Shown: positions 11,220-20,865 of the stretch, piece by piece | How positions within the stretch are numbered: position 1 is the stretch's first letter | Layout of the letters: every line of letters starts with the position of its first letter | Made by a program: the position numbers and the translations under genes | Source of the DNA: Gymnopilus junonius | Lineage: Eukaryota > Basidiomycota > Agaricomycetes > Agaricales > Galerinaceae | Assembly (NCBI GenBank): GCA_015501075.1 | Contig: JADNYJ010000467.1 | Location: 1 to 24,558 of the forward strand | Length of the DNA: 24,558 bases | Direction: 5' to 3' | The notes under the pieces: model-generated | What the model saw: the letters and a program-made list of their open reading frames with translations, nothing else | Told to the model about the DNA's origin: nothing | Databases searched by the model: none

Positions 11220-12911
11220 ATCCTCCATTCCCCTTTATAATCCGGGTGATGAGAAAGAAGAGGACAGGATGGTCAACCTCACTGACATCCATTCCTCAGT
11301 ATTCACAAGCCTTCATGCATTGCCATCCATTCAACCTAACAGAAATTATCAGTGAAGGGTGTCCTTTGAGGATAAAGGAAAGGAACAAGTGCCCGTTGAC
11401 AAGATCCAGCCTAACCGGAGTTCATGCCAATCCCATTTAAAATCTCGAATTTCCGTTAACCTATCCACTGGCGAATCTGAAGCAGAAGTAATCAATGAGG
11501 ATAGCAAGGCTTCTGACTCATCTGATGTTAATGGCACCCTAGATGCTTCCTCTTCACAAATCGGAAAACCTTCTATTATCATAGCAAAAAAGGGCCGCAA
11601 CCACCCTGAAGGAATGGGCTCCATAGGATCAAGAGCACTACACATCAAGGCCTATGTTTCTTACTGGGAAGCAAATCCTGTTCAAGCGCGATTAGATTCC
11701 GGAGCTGATATCACATTAATGTCAGAAGAATTCTATACTTCCCACCCTAACCTACCCGCTCTGAAGGCTGGTATGAGAATGAATCTATATCATTTAACAG
11801 GGAAGGCCAAAGTGCTGGGATATGTCAAAACCCTCTTATTCACTAAGACCCCAGAAGGCTCCCTTGTTCAGTTCAACTTAGAAGCATATGTTGTTCATGG
11901 AATGCACGTTCCATTACTTTTAGGAGAGGACTTCCAGTCTCTGTACGAAATCAGGTTAGAAAGATTGGCTTCAGGCCATTCCTCTGTCCTCATAGGAAAG
12001 GAGCCTCGAAAAAGGATAGAAGCATCATCGGCCACCGCGGTGGATCTCGGGTTCAAAATAAGACAAGCCTTCCTCTCACAATCCTGGGTTAATCCAAAAC
12101 TCTATGCCGAATGAAAATTAAATCCAAGAATTAAAGATAAATCTCAACTCCTATGTCATTGCCTCTGAAGACTGTGTAATCCTGGCAAATGGTCAAAACT
12201 ATAAAAGTGGATGCCCCTTTTGGACTACAAGAGGAATGGCTCATCAAAAATTCCTCATAGGAACTGACTCAGCTGATGTTTTAGCTGCTCCTACCACCTT
12301 TATCCTCACTTCAGACCCTATCTATCTATAGCTAATCCTAGTCCCAGACCTTGGTGCATCAGAGCTGGTGACATCATAGGAAATCTGTTAGATCCCAATT
12401 CATTGGACCACCCTACCGAAAAACTTTAGAACAATACGTTGCATCTGCAGAGGGAATCAAATCTCTAATACAGATTGGCCTTGCTCAAGAAGGACTTAAT
12501 AGGGAGCCTGTCGAGTTCAAAGAAGACAGACTAACTGAAGACGAATCTTGGGACCTAAAACTACTGCCCTTCCTGATGAATGGACAGAAGTGACATCGCT
12601 CAGCTTGTCAACTTGGGCCTGGACATCCCTGCTGAAATCTGTCCTAAACTAGCAGACATTTTGCATAGAAATGTGAATGCATTCGGAGTAAACAGTCAAT
12701 TAGGAAGGTAAACACGAAGGTGAAAATACCCTTACAACCAGACACTGCGCCAATTTCAGTACGATGTATGCAGCATCGCCAGTGAAAAGAGAAGTGATAG
12801 GAAGCAGGTCGATGTGTGGTTCGAAGCAGGAGTAATTGAACTGTCTGTAAGCCCTTGGGGATTTCCAGTGGTGGTGGTTTACTGTAATGGGAAACCCCAT
12901 TTGGTTATCCA
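11220..12911 (+). pseudogene. pol: Pol fragment of copy 1: protease and RT start
   Basis: Begins in the linker after the zinc knuckle. The retroviral-type aspartic protease is the best kept part: the active-site triplet lies in ARLDSGADITLMSEE (about 11684-11728), followed by a flap-side segment LYHLTGKAKVLGYVK and LLLGEDFQ. The frame from 11359 runs open to TGA 12112. After that the connection to RT is badly shifted: matching pieces appear in all three frames between 12115 and 12830 (for example KFLIGTD and VWFEAGVIE). The sequence then stops matching copy 2 near 12911, before any RT catalytic motif, so no polymerase activity is possible. Confidence 0.72.
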
Positions 12912-13438
12912 GTGTTGTCTTGACCCATCAATGCCGGTCAATAGAAGTCATCATGTCAAAGGTCCATCAAACTTTGACAGGTCAGTCAATAGTTTTGATG
13001 GTCAATGTCACATGTTTACTATAAACGATTAGATTAGATACTTCTATTATGCCTACATCACAACTCATATCAAACTAATTGGACTTTGAGGAGGAAGAAA
13101 ATATGATGCCCTCTCGTTTGAGCTCTCTTCTGCCTTCCAACACTCATTCACTCCCTAGCCATCAACAATGCTGCCAAATCACCCTTGTGGATCACTTCTA
13201 TGGCAACAGAACAAGTATAAGACTGATCAGTCCCACCCTAACATGTTCTGCAAATATTGCATCCGTATACACATTCTCAAGTGCAAGCTTTGGATAAAGA
13301 GGCTGTCCTTCATGGTCACGCGCATCCATCCAGGATGAGCAGACATTAGTGAATGAAGGTTCATAGCTAATGGTGTTTTACCATGTAAAGAGTCGTGATC
13401 TTGTTTAAAAAAAAAAACAGGTACTGCACTTCTTGGGT
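12912..13438. other. Filler between the two chromovirus copies
   Basis: About 0.5 kb not matching either copy. Near 12930-13010 the words GGTCAATAG, GTCAAAGG and GGTCAGTCAATAG recur, a short local repeat. A 12-base A run lies at 13407-13418. The only protein-like signal is the gag-like fragment listed separately. It could be target DNA, the remnant of a third element, or deletion filler. No 3' LTR of copy 1 is visible in it. Confidence 0.4.
13075..13310 (+). pseudogene. Possible gag-like fragment with zinc knuckle
   Basis: One plus-strand frame reads a YDALSFELSSAF segment, a TAG stop, then CKYCIRIHILKC (13248-13283), a Cys-x2-Cys-x3-His-x3-Cys pattern close to but shorter than the CCHC knuckle of retrotransposon Gag. 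The overall texture resembles Copia-type Gag, but the spacing is off and the fragment is short, so this is a weak suggestion. Confidence 0.2.
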
Positions 13439-13816
13439 TGTGACGATGGGATATGTCATCTGCAAGGCCTTCTTGCAATCCCCTTTTTTGTTATCTTATC
13501 TCGCCATGATGCTGTAGATACCGTTGTTTACTTTTATTTATTTCACTTCTACTACAATGGTAACTATGGCTTTGTACTATTCTATCATTGCCAATATATA
13601 CTTCGTCCCGCCGCCCTCCGCATCTGCATGAAGTGAGAGCTCATCTCTACCCTCCTCGGCTGAGCATCCATTAGCTGCTCCCCTACTGAGGAAGACATGG
13701 TCTCTCTGTCTAGAGTCACAAGACCCCGGGACGGATCCCACATTGACACCGCGTCGACTCTCTCTCTTGCCACCTCACCTCAGCACCTCGAAGTCCCTTG
13801 TTCACCAAGCGTCACA
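13439..13816 (+). repeat. 5' LTR of chromovirus copy 2
   Basis: Begins TGTGACG and ends CGTCACA, a perfect 7-bp terminal inverted repeat, and is followed after one base by the primer binding site. A TATA-like ATATATAC lies near 13593, about 220 bp upstream of the LTR end. The 3' part matches the copy 1 LTR. The 5 bp before it (TGGGT) would be the target duplication, but the other side is not identified. Confidence 0.82.
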
Positions 13817-13817
13817 A

Positions 13818-13830
13818 TGGTGGGGGCACC
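13818..13830 (+). other. Primer binding site, copy 2
   Basis: TGGTGGGGGCACC, one base after the LTR, identical to the copy 1 site although the sequence further downstream has diverged. This conservation supports function in priming minus-strand DNA from a host tRNA. Confidence 0.7.
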
Positions 13831-14996
13831 GCGGACTTCACCCCGCCATGTTGAAGTGACGACTTCGAACACACTCAAGAGTCAAACCTCGATGGATGGA
13901 CTGGGCCTCTAGAGTATGTTTTCAGCCTAACCAGTGCGCTTCGGCTGCATGGATAGACTGGTCTCATGTTCTTAAAGGTGTCGGCCTTGTCAGTGCACCT
14001 CGGCTGCATGACAAGACTAACTTCTTAAATCCCAAGGCCTACCTTCCACTCATCGATGAGCTGCTGTTTGGATTCTTCCCCTCTGCCTCCGGGAGACGTG
14101 GAGCTTTGGCCTAGTCAGTGCGATTCAGCTACATGACTGGACTGTACTTCGCTTTCCCTCCCTCAGAGTGGTGCACTTTAGGTCTAATCTGTGCGCCTCA
14201 TGCAGCACGACTGGATTGAACCTCTGCTACTCTACTCTTAGGAAGGATGTACCCTTGGCCTGATCAGTGCACTACGGCGGCATGATCGGACTAATTCTAT
14301 GTCTCCCAGGTGCTCCTTCGGCCTGGCCAGTGCGCCTTAGCAGCACAACCAGACTGATTCCACGTCTTTCCCTTAGGAATAAATGTACTATTGGCCTAAT
14401 CAGTGCACTTCGGCTGCACGATCAGACTGACTTCACATCTTTCCCCCCCTGATGAATATAGGTTTGGCCTGGCCAGTGTGCTTTGGCTGCATGGTCGGAC
14501 TGGATCTGTATCCTTCTTGGTCCTTCTCTTATGCCTTCAAATTCGCGTGATCCTTGCTCAGTTGGAGCACTAACACTGTGCAACTGGGTCAAAATTCATG
14601 CTATTTCTCTTTGAACCCCTTAGTTGGTGTGCGATTCCGCTGCACGATGAAGGATCTTCCCTTGCTGGATGGTCTGCTTTTCAAATTGTCGCCTTCGACT
14701 AATTTCGGTCATCTTGATGATGAGTTCTTGCCACTCGCTAGTGGTTATTGACCCTGGTAACGTTTCGCCAGCTTGACTAGCTTCCCAGGAAAGGGACCAT
14801 CCCTGGTGTGGATGCTTAGTTGGCCTTCGCTACCAGCTCACTTAAAAATTCAGTCTACTGCCTCATGTTGAGCTAGGGGCCCCTGGACATGCCCTTATTG
14901 CCCAAAATTTTCATAGTCCCTTCCAGTTTATAACGTGCTCTGTTTCCTCCTGATGACTTTACACCTCTTCATATCACCTTCTTCAATCCCCTCGCT
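13831..14996 (+). other. Long leader of chromovirus copy 2
   Basis: About 1.17 kb between primer site and gag ATG without a supported gene. Its first half is the repeat array listed separately; 14700-14996 shows nothing recognisable apart from pyrimidine-rich stretches before the gag ATG at 14997. Confidence 0.5.
13925..14655 (+). repeat. Array of degenerate stem-loop repeats in leader
   Basis: At least nine degenerate units spaced 59-76 bp, with two gaps of about twice that. The core is AGTGCRCTTCGGCTGCATG, usually preceded by GGCCTRRYC and followed by GGACTG or AGACTG. Cores start near 13933, 13992, 14117, 14190, 14266, 14329, 14402, 14474 and 14629. In the best unit (14402) the RNA could pair GUGCA with UGCAC around a C-UUCG-G loop with one bulged C. 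Sequences between cores vary more than the cores. Not CRISPR: units are degenerate and the spacer lengths vary. Confidence 0.7.
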
Positions 14997-17900
14997 ATGG
15001 TTCTTGGTAAGGCTAATCCTACCAACACTACAAGTCAACCCCCAGCCAAAGCGGGCAGTCGTACTACCCAGAATTCCAGGAATGCTGGCAAAGCTCCTCA
15101 GGTCCAAGCTCCGGTAGCTCAGAGGAAAGCTTCTAGCAAGTGAGTTATGATGGAAGAAGTACCTGACTGGGAGGCCAATGCCAGAGCTTCACCTCCACTG
15201 CCACTCGAAGGACCCATCATTGCTCCCAATACTACAACTGCTCATAGCACTGTCGGGGGTGAGCGATCGGGCTCTCGCATCACTGTGGAGGAAGCACCTA
15301 ACAGACGTGCTGCAATGACTGAACCTATCTCCAATTTGGCTTCCTCTTCCATCCCCTCTCTCGCCTCGCTCATGAGCTTTGGGTCTGCAAGTACTGCGCT
15401 TCCGAATCGACCTCCTCCCATGGATGGTGACTATGAAGAAGAACCCCCTGTTCTTATCTTTGAGGGTATTGCCTTCATGAACGACCATCCCATTTATGAT
15501 GAAGCCCTTCACACTTCGGTTCATAAGTACTGTGAGCCATTCGACCCCGAACTGGATATCGACCCTCTATATGCATTTGGGGCAGTTAATTGCCTCATGC
15601 CTGACAGGCCTCCAGAAGAAACAATTATGTTACACGATATTCTCCTTAGGTGGCACAGCCCACACAAACTTTGCCTTTGGGAAGACCTCCAATCAGCTGT
15701 TGTTGGATTCTGTGATGCACTGTTCACGGCGAACGACATCCTTACCCATCAGCTGGAGGACGGAACATTCTACTCACTCCTTCAAGTAGGATTGGTAGAA
15801 ATAGCTCATATTGTCCTCGCTCTTACCCAAATCCTGTGAGGCCTCGCCCAATACTTCTTCCAAGAAACCAACCACACTCTTATTATTGATCCCAATTACT
15901 CGCTACTGCGAACCCTGGCCTGGCACCATAACCCATCCCAGCTATTGCTCACCATCCCTATTCTGCAGTGACACTGCAAGGTGGCTACCATGCATGTCAA
16001 GAAGTACTTGAACCTTCTTAAATCGACCTTCCTCCATTATGAAGATGCCCTTTCCATCTCTTCATACAATTCTTCCACCTTATCTGAAAGAAACCGCTAC
16101 ATGACGCTTTCCCCGAAAGCGGTTCTAGCCTCCTTTGCGGCAAGAGACGACTTCCCCGATGGCCTGCCACCTGAAGCAGCCGATGCACAACAAGAGCTCC
16201 TTGAGAATGAATGCCAATTGGGACGAGAATACCCTTCAACCCCTTATGTCTATCATCAGCATATGGAGGCTAAGACTCCTCTGCCCGACATAGTAGCTGA
16301 CTGACAGGTTTACATCGAACGTATGGAAGCCTCTATGTTTAAGGGCGACAATAATTCTGTCAGTGCATATTTAGCCAGCCAATGTCATTCCGCTTCAGCA
16401 CCTATGCCTATCCAAGCACCGCCTTCCATCTCTAGCTTTGCTAAAAACCACACCATATCCTCTTTGCCAGGGATGGGAAATTTTCCCTCTTCTCTAAACC
16501 CTGGCGTGGCGACAAACGGGGGGCCATTGCTGATGCGATGAGGTATTTTGCATGTCGACACAATGCAACAAGCTCCTCAGGCTCCTCAGGCTCCACCAAT
16601 CATCGGGTGGACAAGTTACCAATTTTCCCAGAACAAGTCTCAACAGCCCTCCTCGAATCCCTGGCCATCACGCGGTGTTGGCGGGATTGGGGGGCATGGA
16701 GGTCAGGGAGAACATAGCCAAGGAGGGCCTAATGGACCTGGGGGGCCATACTGGCCTTATGGAACAGGAGGAGGAGGATTTAACCCTGGAGGAGGACCGC
16801 ATAATCCTGGAGGAGGACCTCCAAACCATGGAGGAGGACCTCCGAATGCTGGAGGACCTCCTAACCATGGAGGAGGACCTCCTAACCCTCCTGGATGGCC
16901 GAATGGCAGCCCAGGCAGCCCAGGTGGGCCTCCACTGCCTCCTCCACCTTTTCAACCAGGACTTCCTGCACAGGCGCCCTTACCCGAGGAAGAATGGCAA
17001 ATGAATCCAAAGATCAATCTAAGCAATTTACCTTCATGAGATGGGAAGAGCAAGACTCTCATCACTTATCTCAGTGAAATGGCTGGTTTCACTCAACTGG
17101 GAGAAAGAATGAAGAGAGGTATGGCTGTGCTTGCCACTCACAATTGGAGCAGACTGGGTCGAGTCTGGTGGGATGCCCTGGCAGTTCCAGAACAACTCTA
17201 TTTTAGCCAGCATTGGGACTACCTGTTGAATGCCATCCGTCATCAGTTCCTCGATGAAACGTGGGTCCGAGAACAAATGCAGGAATTTGAGGAGATGAGA
17301 TTCTGACAAAGATGCCACGAGATGGAGTCGCCTCTTGAATTCATCCAATGCAGAATCTGCCATCATCAGTTCCTTTTCTCGAATGATCCCGACGGTCCTT
17401 CTGCAGTATCTCGTATCCTTCGCACCCAACCCACTGAATGGAGCATGATCTTGAATGAATATTCTTGTCCCTCTCTGCTGGAGCTGCAAAGCCTGACCTC
17501 TCGCATGAAAGTAACTCTGGAATCCCACTACCTCCTATCCAAGAACCTTCGGAACCCTGCCACTCCCAAGTCATTTCGTCCCTTCAGAAAGCATGCCGCC
17601 AATGTGGCTGAGACCCTCGATGAGGAATCGTCCGATGACGCTGAAGTCTCGGAAAAAGAGATTCATGTTGCCTCTTCTTCTAAGCCTCATGGAAAAGGAA
17701 CTAAGGATCGCTCTTCGAAGTTCCCCGCTGGAGGAACTGTGGGAGGATATACTTTTACAAGGAACGATAGCATTGTCAGTGCTAAGCTGCCGAATGGCTC
17801 CTGCTACATCTGTACCAGCCCGAAACATTTCTTCCGTGACCGCCCTCACTACGGAAAATGGGAAATGCTGCGACGTGCCAATCAGATTAAAGTAGATTTG

Positions 17901-18000
17901 GATCCGGACGAGGAGGCCGAGATGAACCGAGAGTACTTAGCCATGATTGTTGAATCTAGCTTCGTTTCTTCCGCTTATATTGTTGAGAACATTGAGTCCC
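14997..18000 (+). pseudogene. gag: Gag of chromovirus copy 2, stopped by TGA codons
   Basis: Particle structural protein. From the ATG at 14997: a Thr/Gln/Ala-rich N-terminus; a helical region shared with copy 1 (LIFEGIAFMNDH, HDILLRWHSPH, ALTQIL); a Pro/Ser stretch; a Gly/Pro linker (16670-16960); a capsid-like region (about 17040-17540, with WWDALAVPEQLYFSQHWDYLL and FLDETWVREQMQEFEEM); and a nucleocapsid knuckle CYICTSPKHFFRD near 17803-17841. In the knuckle the fourth ligand, Cys in copy 1, is Arg (CGC), so CCHC has become CCHR and would not bind zinc normally. Seven premature TGA codons are the only stops. Start choice rests on the matching Met-x-Leu-Gly start in copy 1. The gag/protease border is not marked by a stop, so one polyprotein is likely for the ancestor. 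Confidence 0.78.
16781..16890 (+). repeat. 21-bp minisatellite coding Gly/Pro heptads in gag
   Basis: Tandem near-identical units of about 21 bp (one shortened to 18) with core GGAGGAGGACCTCC, encoding repeats of the type Asn-Pro/His-Gly-Gly-Gly-Pro-Pro. The period is a multiple of three, so slippage keeps the frame. Copy 1 has a Gly/Pro-rich linker at the same place without this unit, so the repeat expanded separately. Confidence 0.75.
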
Positions 18001-20865
18001 CTGTTAAGGAAGCATTCATCATAGATGCTCATCAAACTGGAGCTCATGCCCTGCATGCAGCACGTAAGGAAAGCCCTAATCGTAACCAACGTCGCAGGGT
18101 CCAGTTTGAAAAGAAAGGCAAAAACAAGGAGGTTGAAGAACCACCCTCGATTCCTAGAGCTATTCGCAGAAAACAGTACACTTCACGGGAAAGAATAACT
18201 GCTCCTTCGTCGAACCCGTTTATCCCTGACGTGGAGTTCCCGAAGACGGATGATCCTTTGCTGAATATTGTCATAGCGAAGAAGGGCCATGCCTTGCCTG
18301 AAGGATTAGGGTCATTAGGATCCAGAGCCCTTCATATCAAAGCTCAAGTGCACTCCCTGATGAATATGCTGGTGCAAGCTCGTTTAGACTCAGGAGCCGA
18401 CATTACCTTGATGTCCGAAGAATTTTACAACTCCACTACAGGATTGCCTAAAATACGGGAAGGGTTGAGAATGAAACTGTACCATTTGACGGGTAATGCT
18501 AAAGTCCTTGGCTATGTCAGGACTCAGCTCTTTGCCTCAGCCTCAGACGGATCGATTATCAGTTTTGACCTGGAAGCTTATGTTGTGTGACATGAGGGTA
18601 CCCCTACTCTTAGGAGAAGACTTTCAAACTACCTAAAATTGGTCTGACTCACGCCTCTGGACATAGTGAGGTACATGTCGGAAAAGGTCCGAGCAGAATA
18701 TGCGCGGCCTCTTGCGCGTTGACCTCGGATTTGAGATCCGTCAAGCCTTCCTCTCCCAGTCTTTCATATGCTCCAAAGCATATCGTCATGCCAAAAACAA
18801 AGTCGACGCCAACAAAATTTTTCCAACCTCCCTGTCAGTTGCGCGTGATGCACTCCCCGCCGGCACAGTTTGTAATGTTAAAGTGAATGCAGCCTTCGGA
18901 TCTCAGGACCTTTGGGTTGTCGACAAGGTGTTAATCGGTACGGACACCCGACATTCTAGCAGCCCCCATGACCTTTATCTCTTCGTCCAATCCCTACTTG
19001 CCAATAGCAAACCCAAGCTCTCACCTTGGTATGTCCGCACAGGTGATGTTGTTGGCTATTTGTTGGACCCAAACTCCTTAGACAACCCGGAAGCGAAAGC
19101 CTTGCCTCGCTATGCAGCAGCCGCTGACGGGATTCGCACTGTCATAGCTGGGTCACTTCGTGAACAGGATTTGATGATGGCCTCAACCGCTCCTTCGGGT
19201 AATGCAGATCAATTGGAGGAAGATGATGCCTGGGGCCCCAAGACTACTGCGTTGCCGGATGAAGGCAGTATGGGTGATATTGCGAAACTTGTCAATCTAG
19301 GCCCAGACATTCCTCCTGAAATCTTACCCCATTTAGCGATGGTTTTGCATAACAACGTTGATGCCTTTGGAGTAGACGGCAGGTTGGGAAAGGTTGCTGC
19401 ACAAGTTGAAGTTCCTCTACAACCAGGGATGCAGCCGATCTCAGTGCCTATGTATGGCGCTTCTCCTGTGAAAAGGGAGATCATTGACAAGCAGGTCAAT
19501 GCCTGGTTCGAAGCAGGTGTCATTGAACCATCAGTTAGCCCCTGGGGTTTCCCTGTCTGGTGGTTTATCACAATGGCAAGCCCCATCTTGTCATGGACTA
19601 CCGCAAGCTTAATGCTAAGATGATTCCGGATGAATTTCCTATTCCAAGGCAGTCTGAGATTATTCAAGCACTGTCGGGCTCTCAAGTCCTATCTTCTTTT
19701 GACACCTTAGCTGGATTCATGCAGTTAGAATTGTCTGAAGCCGACAAGGAGAAAACGCTTTCCGTTGTCATCTAGGACTTTGGCAGTTCAAGAGAATGCC
19801 CTTTGGGCTTCGCAATGGTCCCTCCATTTTTCAGCGTATCATGCAGGGTGTGCTAGCCCCTTATCTTTGGCTCTTTGCACTGGTCTACATCGATGACATA
19901 GTCATCTTTTCCAAGAATTGGGAGGATCACCTCGTCCACTTAGATACAGTCTTGAAAGCGATTTCGGCAGCGGGTGTCACTCTCTCCCCTTCCAAGTGCT
20001 TTGTCAGCTATTCCTCCATCCTGTTACTGGGTCAAAAGATCTCTCGCCTAGGGCTCTCAACCCACTTGGAAAAGGTCGCTGCCATTTTGGACCTCGACAG
20101 ACCCTACAATGCTATGGAACTTCAGAAATTTTTAGGGATGGTGGTTTACTTCTCTCAATACATACCCTTTTACTCTTTCATCGCAGCACCCCTTTTCTCG
20201 CTTCTTCGCAAAGGAGTCCACTGGACATGGAACTCGGAACATGAAATCGCATGGCAGCAGGCAAAGATGCCCTCGCCGCCGCCCCCATCTTAGGTCATCC
20301 TATTCAAGGCGCTCCTTATCGCCTGTATACTGATGCATCAGATGTGGCACTCGGCACGAGTCTCCAGCAAGTTCAGCCCATCAAAATCAGTGATTTGCAG
20401 GGAACCATGGTTTATGAGCCTTCATAAAGCCTGGGTTGCTGGGGGGCCAGTGCCTTCATTAGTGTCACCTTTAATCAAGGACATTATGGAATGACCAACA
20501 GTGGATGTCTGGGCAGCCTCTTTTGAGGACACAGTAGTTCACATTGAATGAGTCATCACTTATTGGAGTCGCACTCTGTGATTGGCCAAGCAGAATTACA
20601 GTGCGATGGAGCGTGAGACCCTCGCTGCTAAGGAAGCACTAGTGAAATTTCAACCTTTTATCGAAGGAGAAAAGATCATTCTCATTACTGACCATGCTGC
20701 TTTGCAATGGGCACAAGTCTACGAAAATGCGAACAGGCATCTGGCAGCATGGGGGGCAGTGTTTGTGGCTTATCCTGGCCTTCGTATAGTTCATAGACCA
20801 GGACGGATACACTCCAATGTGGACCCGCTATCGCGCCTACCTAGGATACCATCGCATGACTCTCC
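18001..20865 (+). pseudogene. pol: Pol of copy 2: protease, RT and RNase H
   Basis: Protease: ARLDSGADITLMSEE (about 18379-18423) with the Asp-Ser-Gly active site. A shift at about 18588 (probable 2-base loss, which also creates the TGA there) and another near 18700 lead to the frame 18700-19556, the protease/RT linker and RT N-terminus (QVNAWFEAGVIEPSVSPWGF). After a shift near 19557 come HNGKPHLVMDYRKLNAKM and SSFDTLAGFMQLEL, which carries the first RT catalytic Asp. A one-base loss near 19760 precedes LWQFKRMPFGLRNGPSIFQ and LVYIDDIVIFS (about 19882-19914) with the YIDD catalytic pair. The next shift, near 20270, leads to RNase H: RLYTDASD, then TAA near 20427 and a poorly conserved stretch, then YSAMERETLAAKEAL and ITDHAALQW. 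Catalytic motifs are present, the reading frame is not. Confidence 0.8.

Larger units (their letters stand above)
7500..12911 (+). mobile_element. Ty3/gypsy chromovirus copy 1, 3'-truncated
   Basis: LTR retrotransposon lying in the same orientation as copy 2 and homologous to it through LTR, primer site, gag, protease and the start of RT. Homology to copy 2 ends near 12911, just after the RT segment NGKPHLV. The rest of RT, RNase H, integrase, chromodomain and the 3' LTR are missing. Thirteen in-frame TGA codons (8551, 8569, 8788, 9301, 9418, 9460, 9751, 9808, 10525, 10668, 10827, 11353, 12112), a TAG at 10252 and several frameshifts make it dead. Protein similarity to copy 2 is clear but far from identical, so they represent different lineages of one family rather than a recent duplication. 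Confidence 0.85.

Noticed and set aside
13925..14655. CRISPR array
   Set aside because: Units are degenerate, spacing is irregular, similarity extends into the spacers and the context is a eukaryotic retrotransposon leader.
16552..17004. Plus-strand frame with repeated Glu-Glu-Asp-Leu text
   Set aside because: Shifted reading of the GGAGGAGGACCTCC minisatellite; flanking homology to copy 1 supports the other frame.
17034..17528. 164-codon minus-strand frame
   Set aside because: Lies antisense to the capsid-like part of Gag, which is conserved with copy 1 on the plus strand.
8221..18590. TGA reassigned to an amino acid (alternative code or selenocysteine)
   Set aside because: The residue opposite TGA is mostly Arg and twice other residues, not one constant residue such as Trp; frameshifts and other lesions show these are dead copies, and the DUF6698 gene has no internal TGA.
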